Notes under the pieces: generated by a model
The model's input: the letters and a program-made list of their open reading frames with translations, nothing else
Databases searched by the model: none
Told to the model about the DNA's origin: nothing
Assembly: GCA_032718475.1 (NCBI GenBank)
Contig: JAUCBJ010005521.1
Span: forward strand, 1 to 45,120
Direction of reading: 5' to 3'
From: Nemertoderma westbladi
Taxonomy: Eukaryota > Xenacoelomorpha > Nemertodermatida > Nemertodermatidae
DNA length: 45,120 bases
Part shown: piece after piece, positions 1 to 10,621 of the stretch
Numbering within the stretch: the first letter of the stretch is position 1
Layout: the number at the start of each line of letters is the position of its first letter
Translations under genes and position numbers: made by a program

Positions 1-2
1 CA

Positions 3-284
3 AAAAGATCTGCCAAACCAACCTTCAAATCAAAGATCCAGATGCAGCACAACATTAAGACTGAAAACAAATATAGTGAACTAGATAATGATACCAAAAT
101 TACCATACTTCCACAACAACTGACTGATTTCTTGGTGAATCTAAATAATGTTTCCAAAGAAACTGTCAATCTAAGAAAATCACAAGGTAGTAGCAAGAAT
201 GAACACAACAACTTTAAGCAACATCAAACGAGATACGAACAAGAAACCCAACGAAGCACCCCTTCCAACAAACGGAAGCAGTAG
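3..284 (+). CDS. partial open frame, unknown protein
   Basis: The frame is open from the left edge to a TAA/TGA-type stop at 284, so the start lies outside the window. The product is rich in N, Q, K and S, with a short stretch LTDFLVNLNNVSKETVNLRK that could form a helix. It contains no recognisable domain. It overlaps the next open frame (199-675), which has similar low-complexity composition in another phase. The two may therefore be one coding region split by a frameshift. It could equally be the C-terminal part of a retroelement ORF1. No function is assigned. Confidence 0.3.
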   Translation, partial: KRSAKPTFKSKIQMQHNIKTENKYSELDNDTKITILPQQLTDFLVNLNNVSKETVNLRKSQGSSKNEHNNFKQHQTRYEQETQRSTPSNKRKQ

Positions 285-675
285 AAGCAGCACAGATATG
301 AAGCGGAATAATAAAGGGTTTGATCTACACTACAAAACCTCTAGGGATTCATACTGGCACAATAACAATCAAGCCAACTATAATGGTAATCAATATAAAT
401 CTATCCTGCAAGATAATAATAGGCATACGGAGTATGTGAGGAACTCTTGGAGACATGCCCCAGAATCATCTCGACACCAAAGTCAAACATACCAGCAGTA
501 TCAGAAGAACAGAGTGAGTAGACATGATTATCCACATCAACACTTCCCAAACCCTCATCTAAGAGACCAATCTGAACATACCTCGTACCCCAGTAATGAC
601 CAATGTGACATAACCTATGACAACAGGTATTACAACCGATCCAACAGAAGTCATATGGCTAGGAATCGTTTTTAA
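199..675 (+). CDS. N/H/Y/S-rich hypothetical protein, C-terminal part
   Basis: This 158-residue frame ends in RNRF and a TAA at 673-675. It is strongly biased to N, H, Y, Q, R and S (for example YNRSNRSHMARNRF at the end), which suggests a disordered, possibly RNA-binding tail. No catalytic motif is visible. The true start is uncertain because the sequence just upstream is open in a different phase (3-284). A candidate AATAAA follows 227 bases after the stop. It may be the 3' exon of a host gene or the end of a retroelement ORF. Confidence 0.35.
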   Translation: MNTTTLSNIKRDTNKKPNEAPLPTNGSSRSSTDMKRNNKGFDLHYKTSRDSYWHNNNQANYNGNQYKSILQDNNRHTEYVRNSWRHAPESSRHQSQTYQQYQKNRVSRHDYPHQHFPNPHLRDQSEHTSYPSNDQCDITYDNRYYNRSNRSHMARNRF

Positions 676-901
676 GCTGGCTCCGAGTATCACAACTGGA
701 GACCTAAATTTCAAAAATGCTGGAAATACGAGTAATATTTTGCAGAGAAGTGAAATCAGTCTTACTCAGTTTTTAAGACTTGCATTTTAATTTTCACATT
801 TTTTACTCAAAATAGATAGATAGACAATTTGTTGTCAAAGAATAGTTAAGGAATGTCTCGCAAAGTTTATTCATGGGATTTTTCAGTGAATCTAATTTCG
901 C

Positions 902-907
902 AATAAA
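902..907 (+). other. candidate polyadenylation signal AATAAA
   Basis: AATAAA lies in AT-rich sequence about 230 bases after the stop of the 199-675 frame. The spacing fits a 3' UTR end. In DNA this AT-rich the hexamer also occurs often by chance. Confidence 0.25.
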
Positions 908-1461
908 AAAATGTCAAATTAATAGTGCTAAAACCCAGCATCACTCTGTAGAACCAATATATTATAAAAAATGTAATATACTATATTAACACTGACACAT
1001 TGACTTACCTACACATAGTTGCAACACTACAGTGTATACATGAGACATTGTTTCATAATGTTACATATCGAATAACACTATTACTGCTATATCTAGCACA
1101 TACTCACAACAATCAATACCCTACATCTAAACATTAATTATCATTCCATCTTATATTCAAACGTAATTAACCTGTCAATATTGTACTGATAATGTATGTA
1201 GAACAAGTAAATTATTATTATTAGTTAGATGTATTTCGTATTAATTAATATGCATTTTATGCTATCGAAATCATTAGAATAATTGGATCTCGTTGGTAAC
1301 ATATGCTATAGTATAGAATTCAATGAACAATAATTTATAATTGATACTACCACAAGCTATTTGTAAACATCTGCGACCAGTTATGATGAATAAATCGATA
1401 TTGAATAATTATTACTTGGCATTCAACAGCTATAACTCGGATATTTATCGCCTTTTTCTCT
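908..1461. other. AT-rich non-coding stretch
   Basis: No open frame, RNA gene or repeat could be supported here. The stretch is AT-rich with scattered short ATTAATTA runs. Confidence 0.5.
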
Positions 1462-1535
1462 CGAGGTTGGGTGGGAGAGTGGGTGGACGAGTTGTGGGGA
1501 GTTATAACGGTCCCGAGTTCGAACCCGGTTGAATA
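1462..1535 (+). repeat. tRNA-like SINE head (A and B boxes)
   Basis: TGGGAGAGTGG at 1472-1482 fits an RNA polymerase III A box. GAGTTCGAACCCGG at 1515-1528 fits a B box, with tRNA-like spacing between them. There is no convincing complete cloverleaf and no oligo-T stop directly after it. A tRNA-derived SINE head or tRNA pseudogene is therefore more likely than a working tRNA. AT-rich sequence and a short tandem array follow directly, as in the body of a SINE. Confidence 0.5.
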
Positions 1536-1578
1536 TTTTGTTATCTGAAAAATTGCGAAATTAAATTTAGTTACTGGT

Positions 1579-1829
1579 GAAAAATAGTAGAAGTTACCTG
1601 TAGACACCTCTAGCGTCTGTAAAATAAAGGTTGGTAAATATGAAAATACTGGTTGCTGAAAAATAGCGATTTGAAAAATAGTAGACGTTACCTGTAGACA
1701 CTCGTAGCACCTGTAAAATAAAGGTTGGTAAATATGAAAATACTGGTTGCTGAAAAATTGCGATTTGAAAAATAGTAGATGTTACCTGATGCTAAGTGTA
1801 GACACCCGAACACCTGTAAAATAAAGGCT
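1579..1829 (+). repeat. tandem array, three units of about 94 bases
   Basis: GAAAAATAGTAG recurs at 1579, 1673 and 1767, giving a period of 94. Each unit continues with a GTTACCTG-TAGACAC segment and CTGTAAAATAAAGG. The third unit carries a small insertion after GTTACCTG and changes after AAATAAAGG. The array follows the tRNA-like head at 1462-1535 and may be part of the same SINE family. Confidence 0.75.
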
Positions 1830-2568
1830 TATGATTGGATGCAGTACTAGCGTTGGGTGACTAATAACGCCTCTAGCGGAATAAGCGGGAACTTGAGAAG
1901 TTACCATGGTTACGGATGAAATGCTGACATCTGATTGGTTGAAATAATAACGACCACCGCAAAAGGTTGAAATGGTGGCTTCTGATTGGCTGCAGTACCA
2001 GAAATGGATGGTAATGATGGGCTATGGGTGACCATTATCCAGTGTCATAGTGCCAAAGGTCTGAAAGCGCGAACACAGTTATCGTTACATTTAGGCACGA
2101 CCCCTTTTCGACTGATTCAGGACTGTCAGTGTTGTTACGCTAGGTCTGTTAACCCACTAGCTCGTATATAAACCATATAAATCACACCGCGGCAAGTTAC
2201 TGTATTTAGGACTGTCAGTGATAGTTAGGATTCGCTGCGCGGGGATTGTTTTCCCGTGAGTTTGGTCTGTTACTGTAACTGTACATCTGCCTCACCGGTT
2301 AGAGGACAGGTATCCTTCTGTCTAGTACGTAGGCATTAGACCCGCTCACGTACATAGAATAGATACAAGGCTCTGTTCCTCGCCAGTAGTCGTTTGTGTA
2401 CTATATCTGTTTGTTTAGATATCCTGGACTGGGATTTGTTGTCAGATACTGTACAAGCCCGTATACATTACTAGAGTCTCATAGTAAGATACATCGTTAC
2501 TAGGATCTGGTAAGCGGTATACTACTGGACCCTTACAAAGAGGGAGGTTAAGAGAGCGAGTGGGGTGT
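1830..2568. other. unassigned stretch with short direct repeats
   Basis: No convincing coding frame. GGACTGTCAGTG occurs at 2120 and again at 2209, and a TATATAAACCATATAAAT stretch lies between them at 2165-2182. This could be a decayed LTR or promoter region, but nothing here proves it. Confidence 0.3.
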
Positions 2569-2585
2569 GGGGGGGGGGGGGGGGG
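2569..2585 (+). repeat. poly-G tract (17 G)
   Basis: An uninterrupted run of 17 G, preceded by a G/T-rich stretch. It is one of five long G/C homopolymers in the window. Confidence 0.9.
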
Positions 2586-2689
2586 CTTTATACCCTCTCT
2601 TTGATTTACTGGTGTTTGGTTAAATTTCTTAGATACCGAGTTTGAGATACAGTAGAATCGCTAAATATTAATCTGTATCTCATAACTGA

Positions 2690-3345
2690 GCCCCGTGCTG
2701 CGCGAAGGCCCCACGATCGTGTTTAAAGTTGTGGGGCGAGCCACAAAGTGAGCGAAGCCTTAGCATATGGGTACCATTAACGAGTTGTTTGTCGTCGTCG
2801 TCGTCTGGCGTCGTAAGTTTTTGATCGCTAATAACTCGGTTATTCCTTGATGAAATTAAACGAAACGTGGTATGTATGTAGTCCGGCAAAAGTTTAGAAA
2901 GAATCTCAAGTTTGGTGAAAAAAGAACGAACGCAACGAGTTTACAGTGGATACGAGTATCCATCTGCCATAAATCAGCAGTTAGTTTCACAGTTTCGAGA
3001 CTTTGCACAGTTATAAAGGTCGTTAGTCTCCGTTTAGGGAAATTATTTTAAGACAAAACAGCACGAGCGCAACGAGGCTAATGAAGGAGAAGTGTATTGT
3101 AAAACTAACAACTAATACTTAACTTAAATAGCCCTAGTTAGAAGGTTTACAAATGACAGTAAAAGTGTGTAAGGGCAAACTGAAATGGATCCCTTTTTTT
3201 ACAACTAGTTTATCACAAACTGATAGTATCGCCTTCACTCATATATATATTTTGGGAAAGACGCTTTCGTATATCTAATAGAGATTAGTATAATGTATTC
3301 TCTAATATAGGCTCTCGTGCTGCGCAAAGGCACCACGAACGTGTT
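2690..3345 (+). repeat. dispersed repeat, copy 1
   Basis: From about 2722 the sequence matches the reverse complement of 10622-11215 over about 600 bases. Shared landmarks are GTGGGGCGAG near the start, a (GTC)n stretch around 2793, the TTTGTCTT/AAGACAAAACAG segment near 3050 and GTGCTGCGC near 3319. Within this copy CGTGCTGCGC plus a CCACGA word occurs at both ends (about 2695 and 3318), so the unit may carry terminal direct repeats. No long coding frame is present. Confidence 0.7.
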
Positions 3346-3716
3346 TTAATGGCTGCTGAAATAGTTACTCTTGTATTTTTAAGCTGCAATATGGCATTTT
3401 GAAACCAGCTGATGGCGTTGATAGGTACCCAGTTTAAAACCAATCAGGAAATACAGTAGTGATTCTAGTTTTTTTTAAGGGCTCCTGTAACTTACTATTC
3501 TTTATAAAGTTTTTTTAAAATCGAGAATAGTCAAACAATTTCACAAATATAGATAGAGAGAAACCCATCACCTATTGCAATTACAGTTTAAATAATAAAA
3601 AGTGATACAAATATTGGAGGGAAATTCAAAACGTATTTACATGTGATTAATAATTGTTATTGTCTAGTCTAACTGACCTACATACTTGCTACTTCAGTAC
3701 TTGCTACTGTACTACT

Positions 3717-4780
3717 GTTCTAATCCGCCATGGAGGGGAGACCAGCACCGTCCTCTAGCCCCAGGCCACTGCGCCACCACATGCAGGATCCGCGCAGACA
3801 GTGGGATGTGCCACGGACGATGGCGAATAATATTCGCGTGCGGACCCATCCCATGACTGTCGCGGAGGGTTTCCCCCAAGATGCATGGAGTCTGGTGGCT
3901 ATGACTCTGAGCAGTCTATTGGCCTGCGGTGCCAACACTCCGTCGCACGAAGCCACGAAGGGAGAGAAATCGCCGCGACGAGCTGCTACAGCAGCCGCAT
4001 ACAGCCGCTTCTTCTCATCCTCCGCCGCCTCGAGAATGGTCATAGGAGCGCGGTTAACGTACGACTCGGCGTCAAGGTTGGTTGACCTGATATCGATCAA
4101 CGCCTGAGTCTTCACGTTAAACGCGCCCCTAATACCTACATCGCACCGCAGCCCTGTCCCGTCACCTTCCTCCAACTGCTCCCTTACTACTGGCTCCAGC
4201 ATTACATTGCGCGGCCCAAACGCCAACGCGGCGAGGTCGCCCACAGCGTCTCTCAGCTCATTGTGGCGCTGGATGACAAGGCCGCCCTTCTTACAGTTCA
4301 ACCCAAGGTTCAGGTCAAAGGCAGCCCCACACCCGTCGCACCGGCTGTGTACTCCAAGGAGGGGACTTCCGTATCACACGGCGATCGCGTCACGAAACTC
4401 ATGTGGGGATAGATCATACTGGAGGTCCGCCCGGGGAATCGACGAGATCCAGCTACCGGTTTTGTACTCCGCCGCTCGGCGGATCGTGCGGCAGCGGCGT
4501 TCGGTCATCACCCCCAGTGCCTCCTCAAACTCTGAGATCTCGGTCAGTCTCCGGTCGTCTCGGTGGTCAGTCTCTGGTCATCTCGGTCGACCTTCCTCGC
4601 CTTCACCAAGCAGTCCCGGTGGGCTGACCGGTCGAATTCCTCGGTGCTAGCCATCGCGCCACTTAGGAACCGGGTCCCGTACAAGGATACGAGGTACGAC
4701 GGTTTTGCCTCAGCTACCAGATTTCGCAGTCCTAGACCTCCTCGTTGTGTATACTGAGGCCAAGTCGCGGGTTTTTGGAA
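3717..4780 (-). pseudogene. retrotransposon C-terminal nuclease-like fragment
   Basis: Read on the minus strand, the fragment starts near 4780 with GGLGLRNLVAEAKPSYLVSL. After a frame change it continues with DLSPHEFRDAIAV, meets an in-frame TGA near 4374, then resumes with a zinc-ribbon-like CDGCGAAFDLNLGLNCKKGG and RHNELRDAVGDLAALAFG. The last 193 residues are open and contain CDVGIRGAFN...ALIDIRSTNLDAESY, then VMGWVRTRILFAIVRGTSHC near the end. This arrangement (RHNE-RD, then D...DxR) is known to me from the C-terminal region of non-LTR-type reverse transcriptase polyproteins in many aquatic invertebrates. It resembles a PD-(D/E)XK-like nuclease, and that functional reading is inference. 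No RT core is present. The copy is 5'-truncated and broken by at least one frameshift and one stop. Confidence 0.65.
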
Positions 4781-5100
4781 CTTGAATATGACGCAGCGTC
4801 ATCGTGTATTGTTACCAAGCTAGCAATTTGGCGAAAGTAATTCAGTTTTTGATTGGCTGGCTACAGCCGTGTCAGTGGGGCCGCCGCCGTAGTCTAAGGT
4901 CGAAGTGATAAAATTGTTATAGATTATCAACATTCGAAAACAATAAATTATAAATTAATGTGTAAATTTACACAGTGTCGTGCGGGCGCAAAGGCAAACA
5001 CAAAAGCAAAACATCAGGGCCTACCAGGGCGAAATTTGGGGTGGAAACTTTATTTAACTGAAAGATGGTATCCCCCCTGAGTACTTTAAAGTACAACGTA
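4781..5100. other. non-coding stretch
   Basis: No feature could be supported between the nuclease-like retroelement fragment and the next LINE fragment. Confidence 0.4.
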
Positions 5101-5104
5101 CAAG

Positions 5105-5862
5105 TACAAGTCAATGGCTCCTCAGCTCATTGGAACAGGCTGATTCCAGTGTTGGTCTTTTTTAACTGAAAATGTACCAATATTCTGACAGTTAACTTCG
5201 ACAGTAGTCCTCAGGATATGCCTCATTGTTTGAGCATAAGCTCAAAGCATTGAATATGATTGAACATGAACAACTTCTGTTATCTGGGAACATGGATCCT
5301 GAAGTCAGGTGAGGACCTTCGCATGTAAGGTAAAGGAATAGGCAGCAATGAATTGGCTTTCAGGGGTTTGGAAGTCACACAGATTTCATCGGAAACGTAA
5401 GGTCCGATTATTTAGAGCAGCAGTAGTTCCAGTACTCCTCTATGGGAGTCCATGCTGGGCTCTAACTGTTGAGGACACCAAATCTTTGGATGGCATATTC
5501 ACAATGATGCTACGCCGGGTTAATTGTGTCAAGTACAATGCAAACATCTCCAACCAGACTCTATATAACATTGGAGGTGTCTCATTGTTTCCCCCAAGCT
5601 TGACACTAGAACAAAGTCGCCTCCGCTTTGCAGGACATTGCTTTCGACATGAAGACCAGCCAGTGCATAATCTTCTGCTTTGGCAGCCAAGTGCAGTGAA
5701 TAAGCATGGTGGACAGCCCATGACCTTCTTGAGTCGCATCTTAAAGGACACTGGCCTTAAAGATGCGGATGATCTAGCAAATGTCATGGGTGATAGGGAA
5801 TTGTGGAGGCGCAATTTTGTCGACAAGCCGGGACAGCATTCTTAAAAATGCAGCTGCAATGC
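5105..5862 (+). pseudogene. 5'-truncated LINE, RT C-terminal region (copy A)
   Basis: The best open part (5348-5845) encodes the region after the RT core of a jockey/RTE-like LINE. It has KVRLFRAAVVPVLLYGSPCW, LRFAGHCFRHEDQPVHNLLL, a GGQP-MTFL motif and DRELWRRNF. The upstream part (GSSAHW..., then ILTVNF) is homologous to 11240-11365 but is interrupted by stops and small indels. The catalytic YADD region is absent. The copy ends in the shared AAAATGCAGCTGCAATGCAG terminus, but without the TAG-repeat tail seen in the two other long copies. Confidence 0.8.
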
Positions 5863-6171
5863 AGCATTGTATAACATTGGACGATTCAATGGCAAATGCC
5901 ATTGAATATTTAATGCCGATTTTTAAATTTTAATGGCAAAACTGAGCTACACAAACATTGAATATATACAATTGCTTTGATATGTTGTGGCACATAGACG
6001 CAGTGTTCAATCAACTAACCTTGTAGTAAAGGACATATCTTCCATGCTGCAATCTCGCCGCGTTGCATATATTGACCCACCGAAACTTCCAAGAAAAACA
6101 AAGGATCCCCACCAAAAATTAGGAAAATGAAATATGGAATGAGAAACGCGCCTGAAAATATAAACTATTAG

Positions 6172-6303
6172 CATTGGAGGTGTCTCATTGGTTTTCCCAA
6201 GCTTGACACTTGAACAAAGCCGCCTCCGATTTGCAGGATATCACTTTCTCCATGAGGACAAACCTAGGCACAATCTTGTGATTTGGCTGCCCCATGGGGA
6301 AGT
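6172..6303 (+). pseudogene. short fragment of the same LINE family (copy B)
   Basis: About 43 codons are homologous to the middle of copies A and D: IGGVSLVFPSLTLEQ, RLRFAGYHFLHEDKP, then HNLVIWLPHG. Both ends are missing. It lies about 300 bases after copy A and may be a separate insertion or a rearranged piece of it. Confidence 0.7.
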
Positions 6304-6751
6304 AAACTACCTATTCTAAAATATTTGTAATGACATAACAATGATAAACACATTACTTCGAATTATTATTTCGGTAATAATAACACTTCAATTTAACAAA
6401 TAAATTACTTAATTAATGTACAATAAATATATTAAATTATTATCCTTCCCATCTCTAGATATAGTTTATCGACGTCACACAGGTGGCATTCACCCGTTAA
6501 ATAAGTGATTTTGGAACGAGCGATAGATACCTGTAAGGCGTACTTTATTAATTGCCAAATAAAATAATTTATTTAAGAGAAAATATATTTGAATTATTGA
6601 TTTTTTAAGAAGATAGTATATAATGTAGTTGTATATACTTTACTCAGGCAAATAGTTAGTTGTTTTTTAGACCTTTTTATTATTTTTAAATTCCATCACC
6701 TAACATTCAAAAAGAAAGTAGATAGTCCTAGTCTATTTGAAGAATTAATTT
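6304..6751. other. AT-rich non-coding stretch
   Basis: No open frame or repeat of note. If the Ly6-like exon at 6752-6955 is terminal, the part nearest to it would be its 3' UTR on the minus strand. Confidence 0.4.
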
Positions 6752-6955
6752 TTAGTTGCAAAGGTCTTCATCACAGCAAGTTGCGCTACAAGAAGTGTCT
6801 TGGGGTACATTAAAGGCGCTTATTGCTGCAGCACAAATGTAGGTCGTTATAGTGTCGTATTTAGTGTCAGATAGGTAATCTTCTGAGTTTTTAGGTAAAT
6901 ACATCGGCATTGTGGTTGGAGGGATTCCGCATGTTGGTCTATGGTCGGTCATAGT
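6752..6955 (-). CDS. Ly6/uPAR-type three-finger domain, last coding exon
   Basis: The exon opens after a 3' splice-like TTATTATTTCAG (minus strand, AG complementary to 6956-6957) in phase 0. It encodes about 67 residues ending CSATCCDEDLCN and a stop. The terminal CC-x-x-D-x-C-N pattern is the signature of the Ly6/uPAR/three-finger superfamily: small disulfide-rich extracellular domains, often GPI-anchored or secreted. Two earlier cysteines (in RPTCGIPP and YICAAA) fit the middle of that fold. No hydrophobic GPI signal follows, so the protein would be secreted, or this may be a partial or decayed gene. The upstream exons (signal peptide, first cysteines) were not found. Assignment rests on the cysteine pattern alone. 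Confidence 0.55.
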   Translation of the reverse strand, partial: TMTDHRPTCGIPPTTMPMYLPKNSEDYLSDTKYDTITTYICAAAISAFNVPQDTSCSATCCDEDLCN

Positions 6956-7360
6956 CTGAAATAATAACATTGTCGTGTAATAAACCAACAGAGGAATACA
7001 TTTGAAACACAAGAAATAAAATAAAAATAAACTAGAAAGCCATCAAGATGGCTTTAAAAGAAACTGCCTTTTGGGACTCAGAATAAGCGCTAACTTTCCC
7101 GAGTGCCAAACTCTTATAATAATAGATACGCATCCACTCGATCCGTGCATTCGAGGGACCATGTTTATCTTTAAGTGAAACCAATTTTTGTGACAATTCT
7201 GGTGATAATTAATTGTCATTTATAATGGTTGCGAGATAAAAACATTATAACAAGAACTAAAATATTAAAACGTTGTTCCTTTTTGTTGTTTCAGTTGGTT
7301 TTTATCGGAAGTTTATTGATTATAAAACAATATTATTAATTAATCTATATCTTTCATATT
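6956..7360. other. non-coding stretch upstream of the Ly6-like exon
   Basis: This would be intron of the minus-strand Ly6-like gene. No further exon was recognised. Confidence 0.35.
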
Positions 7361-7820
7361 TACTACTACTACTACTACTACTACTAGGATCGGCATGATG
7401 CATTGCAGCTGCATTTTTAAGAATGCTTTGCCGGCTTGTCGACAAAATTGCGCCGCCACAACTCCCTATCACCCATGATACTAGCTCGATCATCCGCATC
7501 TTCAAGGTCATTGTTCTTTAAGATGCGTCTCAAGAAAGTCATGGGCTGTCCACCATGCTTATTCACTCTATGAGGCTGCCAAAGTACAAGATTATGCACT
7601 AGCTGGTCCTCACGGCAAAAGCAATGTCCTGCAAAGCGGAGGCGATTTTGTTCTAGTGTCAAGCTTGGGGGAACCAATGAGACACCTCCAATGTTATATA
7701 GTGACTGGTTGGAGATGTGTGCATTGTACTTGACACAATGAACCCGGTGTAGCATTCTTGTGAATGTGCCATCCAGAGATTTCGTGTCCTCAGCAGTTAG
7801 AGCCCAGCATGGAGTCCCCT
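7361..7820 (-). pseudogene. 5'-truncated LINE with TAG-repeat tail (copy C)
   Basis: On the minus strand the fragment starts at GTPCWALTAEDTKSLDG, runs through LRFAGHCFCREDQLVHNLVL and ends FVDKPAKHS with a stop at 7417. The 3' terminus matches copy D (GCAGCTGCAATG, then GCCGATCC) and is followed by about nine TAG units (TAC on the plus strand, 7361-7386). The 5' truncation and simple-repeat tail are typical of target-primed reverse transcription. The RT core is missing. Confidence 0.8.
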
Positions 7821-8060
7821 AAATAATGTCATATTTATTAAGACAACAACAAAGTACAGGTCAGGCTATATAAAAAATGATCTTTTCTTCTAGTAAAATA
7901 AAGTTTTTGTATACATAAGGTTCACATTACGTACGCTAAATAAGAAAATAAATATTATTCTAAACACCGTAAAAGCCCCACAATGGAGGAAAAAAATTGG
8001 ATACTGATTATTAAATCTTGCAACGTAACAGTAATGAGAAACAATTCAAATAAATATAAA
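7821..8060. other. AT-rich non-coding stretch
   Basis: Nothing recognised. It leads directly into the satellite array. Confidence 0.4.
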
Positions 8061-10434
8061 TACTGCTGTATGTATAGAATACCAAGTTATTGATACACAT
8101 TAATAATAATTACTGCTGTATGTATAGAATACCAAGTTATTGATACACATTAATAATAAATACTGCTGTATGTATAGAATACCAAGTTATTGATACACAT
8201 TAATAATTACATTAATAATAATTACTGCTGTATGTATAGAATACCAAGTTATTGATACACATTAATAATTACATTAATAATAATTACTGCTGTATGTATA
8301 GAATACCAAGTTATTGATACACATTAATAATAATTACTGCTGTATGTATAGAATACCAAGTTATTGATACACATTAATAATTACATTAATAATAATTACT
8401 GCTGTATGTATAGAATACCAAGTTATTGATACACATTAATAATAATTACTGCTGTATGTATAGAATACCAAGTTATTGATACACATTAATAATAAATACT
8501 GCTGTATGTATAGAATACCAAGTTATTGATACACATTAATAATTACATTAATAATAATTACTGCTGTATGTATAGAATACCAAGTTATTGATATACATTA
8601 ATAATTACATTAATAATAATTACTGCTGTATGTATAGAATACCAAGTTATTGATACACATTAATAATTACATTAATAATAATTACTGCTGTATGTATAGA
8701 ATACCAAGTTATTGATACACATTAATAATTACATTAATAATAATTACTGCTGTATGTATAGAATACCAAGTTATTGATACACATTAATAATTACATTAAT
8801 AATAATTACTGCTGTATGTATAGAATACCAAGTTATTGATACACATTAATAATAATTACTGCTGTATGTATAGAATACCAAGTTATTGATACACATTAAT
8901 AATAATTACTGCTGTATGTATAGAATACCAAGTTATTGATACACATTAATAATAATTACTGCTGTATGTATAGAATACCAAGTTATTGATACACATTAAT
9001 AATAATTACTGCTGTATGTATAGAATACCAAGTTATTGATACACATTAATAATAATTACTGCTGTATGTATAGAATACCAAGTTATTGATACACATTAAT
9101 AATAATTACTGCTGTATGTATAGAATACCAAGTTATTGATACACATTAATAGTAATTACTGCTGTATGTATAGAATACCAAGTTATTGATACACATTAAT
9201 AATAATTACTGCTGTATGTATAGAATACCAAGTTATTGATACACATTAATAATAATTACTGCTGTATGTATAGAATACCAAGTTATTGATACACATTAAT
9301 AATAATTACTGCTGTATGTATAGAATACCAAGTTATTGATACACATTAATAATAATTACTGCTGTATGTATAGAATACCAAGTTATTGATACACATTAAT
9401 AATAATTACTGCTGTATGTATAGAATACCAAGTTATTGATACACATTAATAATAATTACTGCTGTATGTATAGAATACCAAGTTATTGATACACATTAAT
9501 AATTACATTAATAATAATTACTGCTGTATGTATAGAATACCAAGTTATTGATACACATTAATAATTACATTAATAATAATTACTGCTGTATGTATAGAAT
9601 ACCAAGTTATTGATACACATTAATAATTACATTAATAATAATTACTGCTGTATGTATAGAATACCAAGTTATTGATACACATTAATAATTACATTAATAA
9701 TAATTACTGCTGTATGTATAGAATACCAAGTTATTGATACACATTAATAATAATTACTGCTGTATGTATAGAATACCAAGTTATTGATACACATTAATAA
9801 TAATTACTGCTGTATGTATAGAATACCAAGTTATTGATACACATTAATAATTACATTAATAATAATTACTGCTGTATGTATAGAATACCAAGTTATTGAT
9901 ACACATTAATAATAATTACTGCTGTATGTATAGAATACCAAGTTATTGATACACATTAATAATAATTACTGCTGTATGTATAGAATACCAAGTTATTGAT
10001 ACACATTAATAATTACATTAATAATAATTACTGCTGTATGTATAGAATACCAAGTTATTGATACACATTAATAATTACATTAATAATAATTACTGCTGTA
10101 TGTATAGAATACCAAGTTATTGATACACATTAATAATAATTACTGCTGTATGTATAGAATACCAAGTTATTGATACACATTAATAATAATTACTGCTGTA
10201 TGTATAGAATACCAAGTTATTGATACACATTAATAATAATTACTGCTGTATGTATAGAATACCAAGTTATTGATACACATTAATAATTACATTAATAATA
10301 ATTACTGCTGTATGTATAGAATACCAAGTTTATTGATACACATTAATAATTACATTAATAATAATTACTGCTGTATGTATAGAATACCAAGTTTATTGAT
10401 ACACATTAATAATTACATTAATAATAATTACTGC
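8061..10434 (+). repeat. AT-rich satellite, 43 units of 50 or 62 bases
   Basis: The word TACTGCTGTATG begins 43 full units from 8061; a 44th, truncated, starts at 10429. Spacings are exactly 50 bases (25 times), 62 bases (16 times) or 63 (the last two, which have one extra T). The 62-base form equals the 50-base form plus an extra 12 bases (a TTACATTAATAA segment). Units are almost identical; the rare point changes are near 8592 and 9151. Thirteen consecutive 50-base units (8807-9457) lie between runs of 62-base units. The near identity implies recent amplification or strong homogenisation. Confidence 0.95.
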
Positions 10435-10621
10435 CAACTACCAAATTAATTAAAACTGAAATTAAAACATTACAGAGAAGGAGTAAATCAACAAATCACA
10501 TTAATTTACCTTTTGAACGGTGTATCACAAATTTTACATTTTATAAATCACGAGATATTCAAAATTAAAATGAGTGGAAATGAAATTTAAGGCCATTAAT
10601 CAAAATCAGTTGAGATACTCG
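10435..10621. other. AT-rich junction
   Basis: No feature seen between the satellite and the dispersed repeat. Confidence 0.4.

Noticed and set aside
1462-1535. Functional tRNA gene
   Set aside because: A and B boxes are present, but a full cloverleaf with paired acceptor stem could not be drawn.
6752-6955. Toxin gene of the three-finger type
   Set aside because: Only the general Ly6/three-finger cysteine ending is present; nothing indicates toxicity, and most members of the superfamily are ordinary cell-surface or secreted proteins.
8061-10434. CRISPR-like array
   Set aside because: Units repeat completely with no variable spacers, and the DNA is animal.
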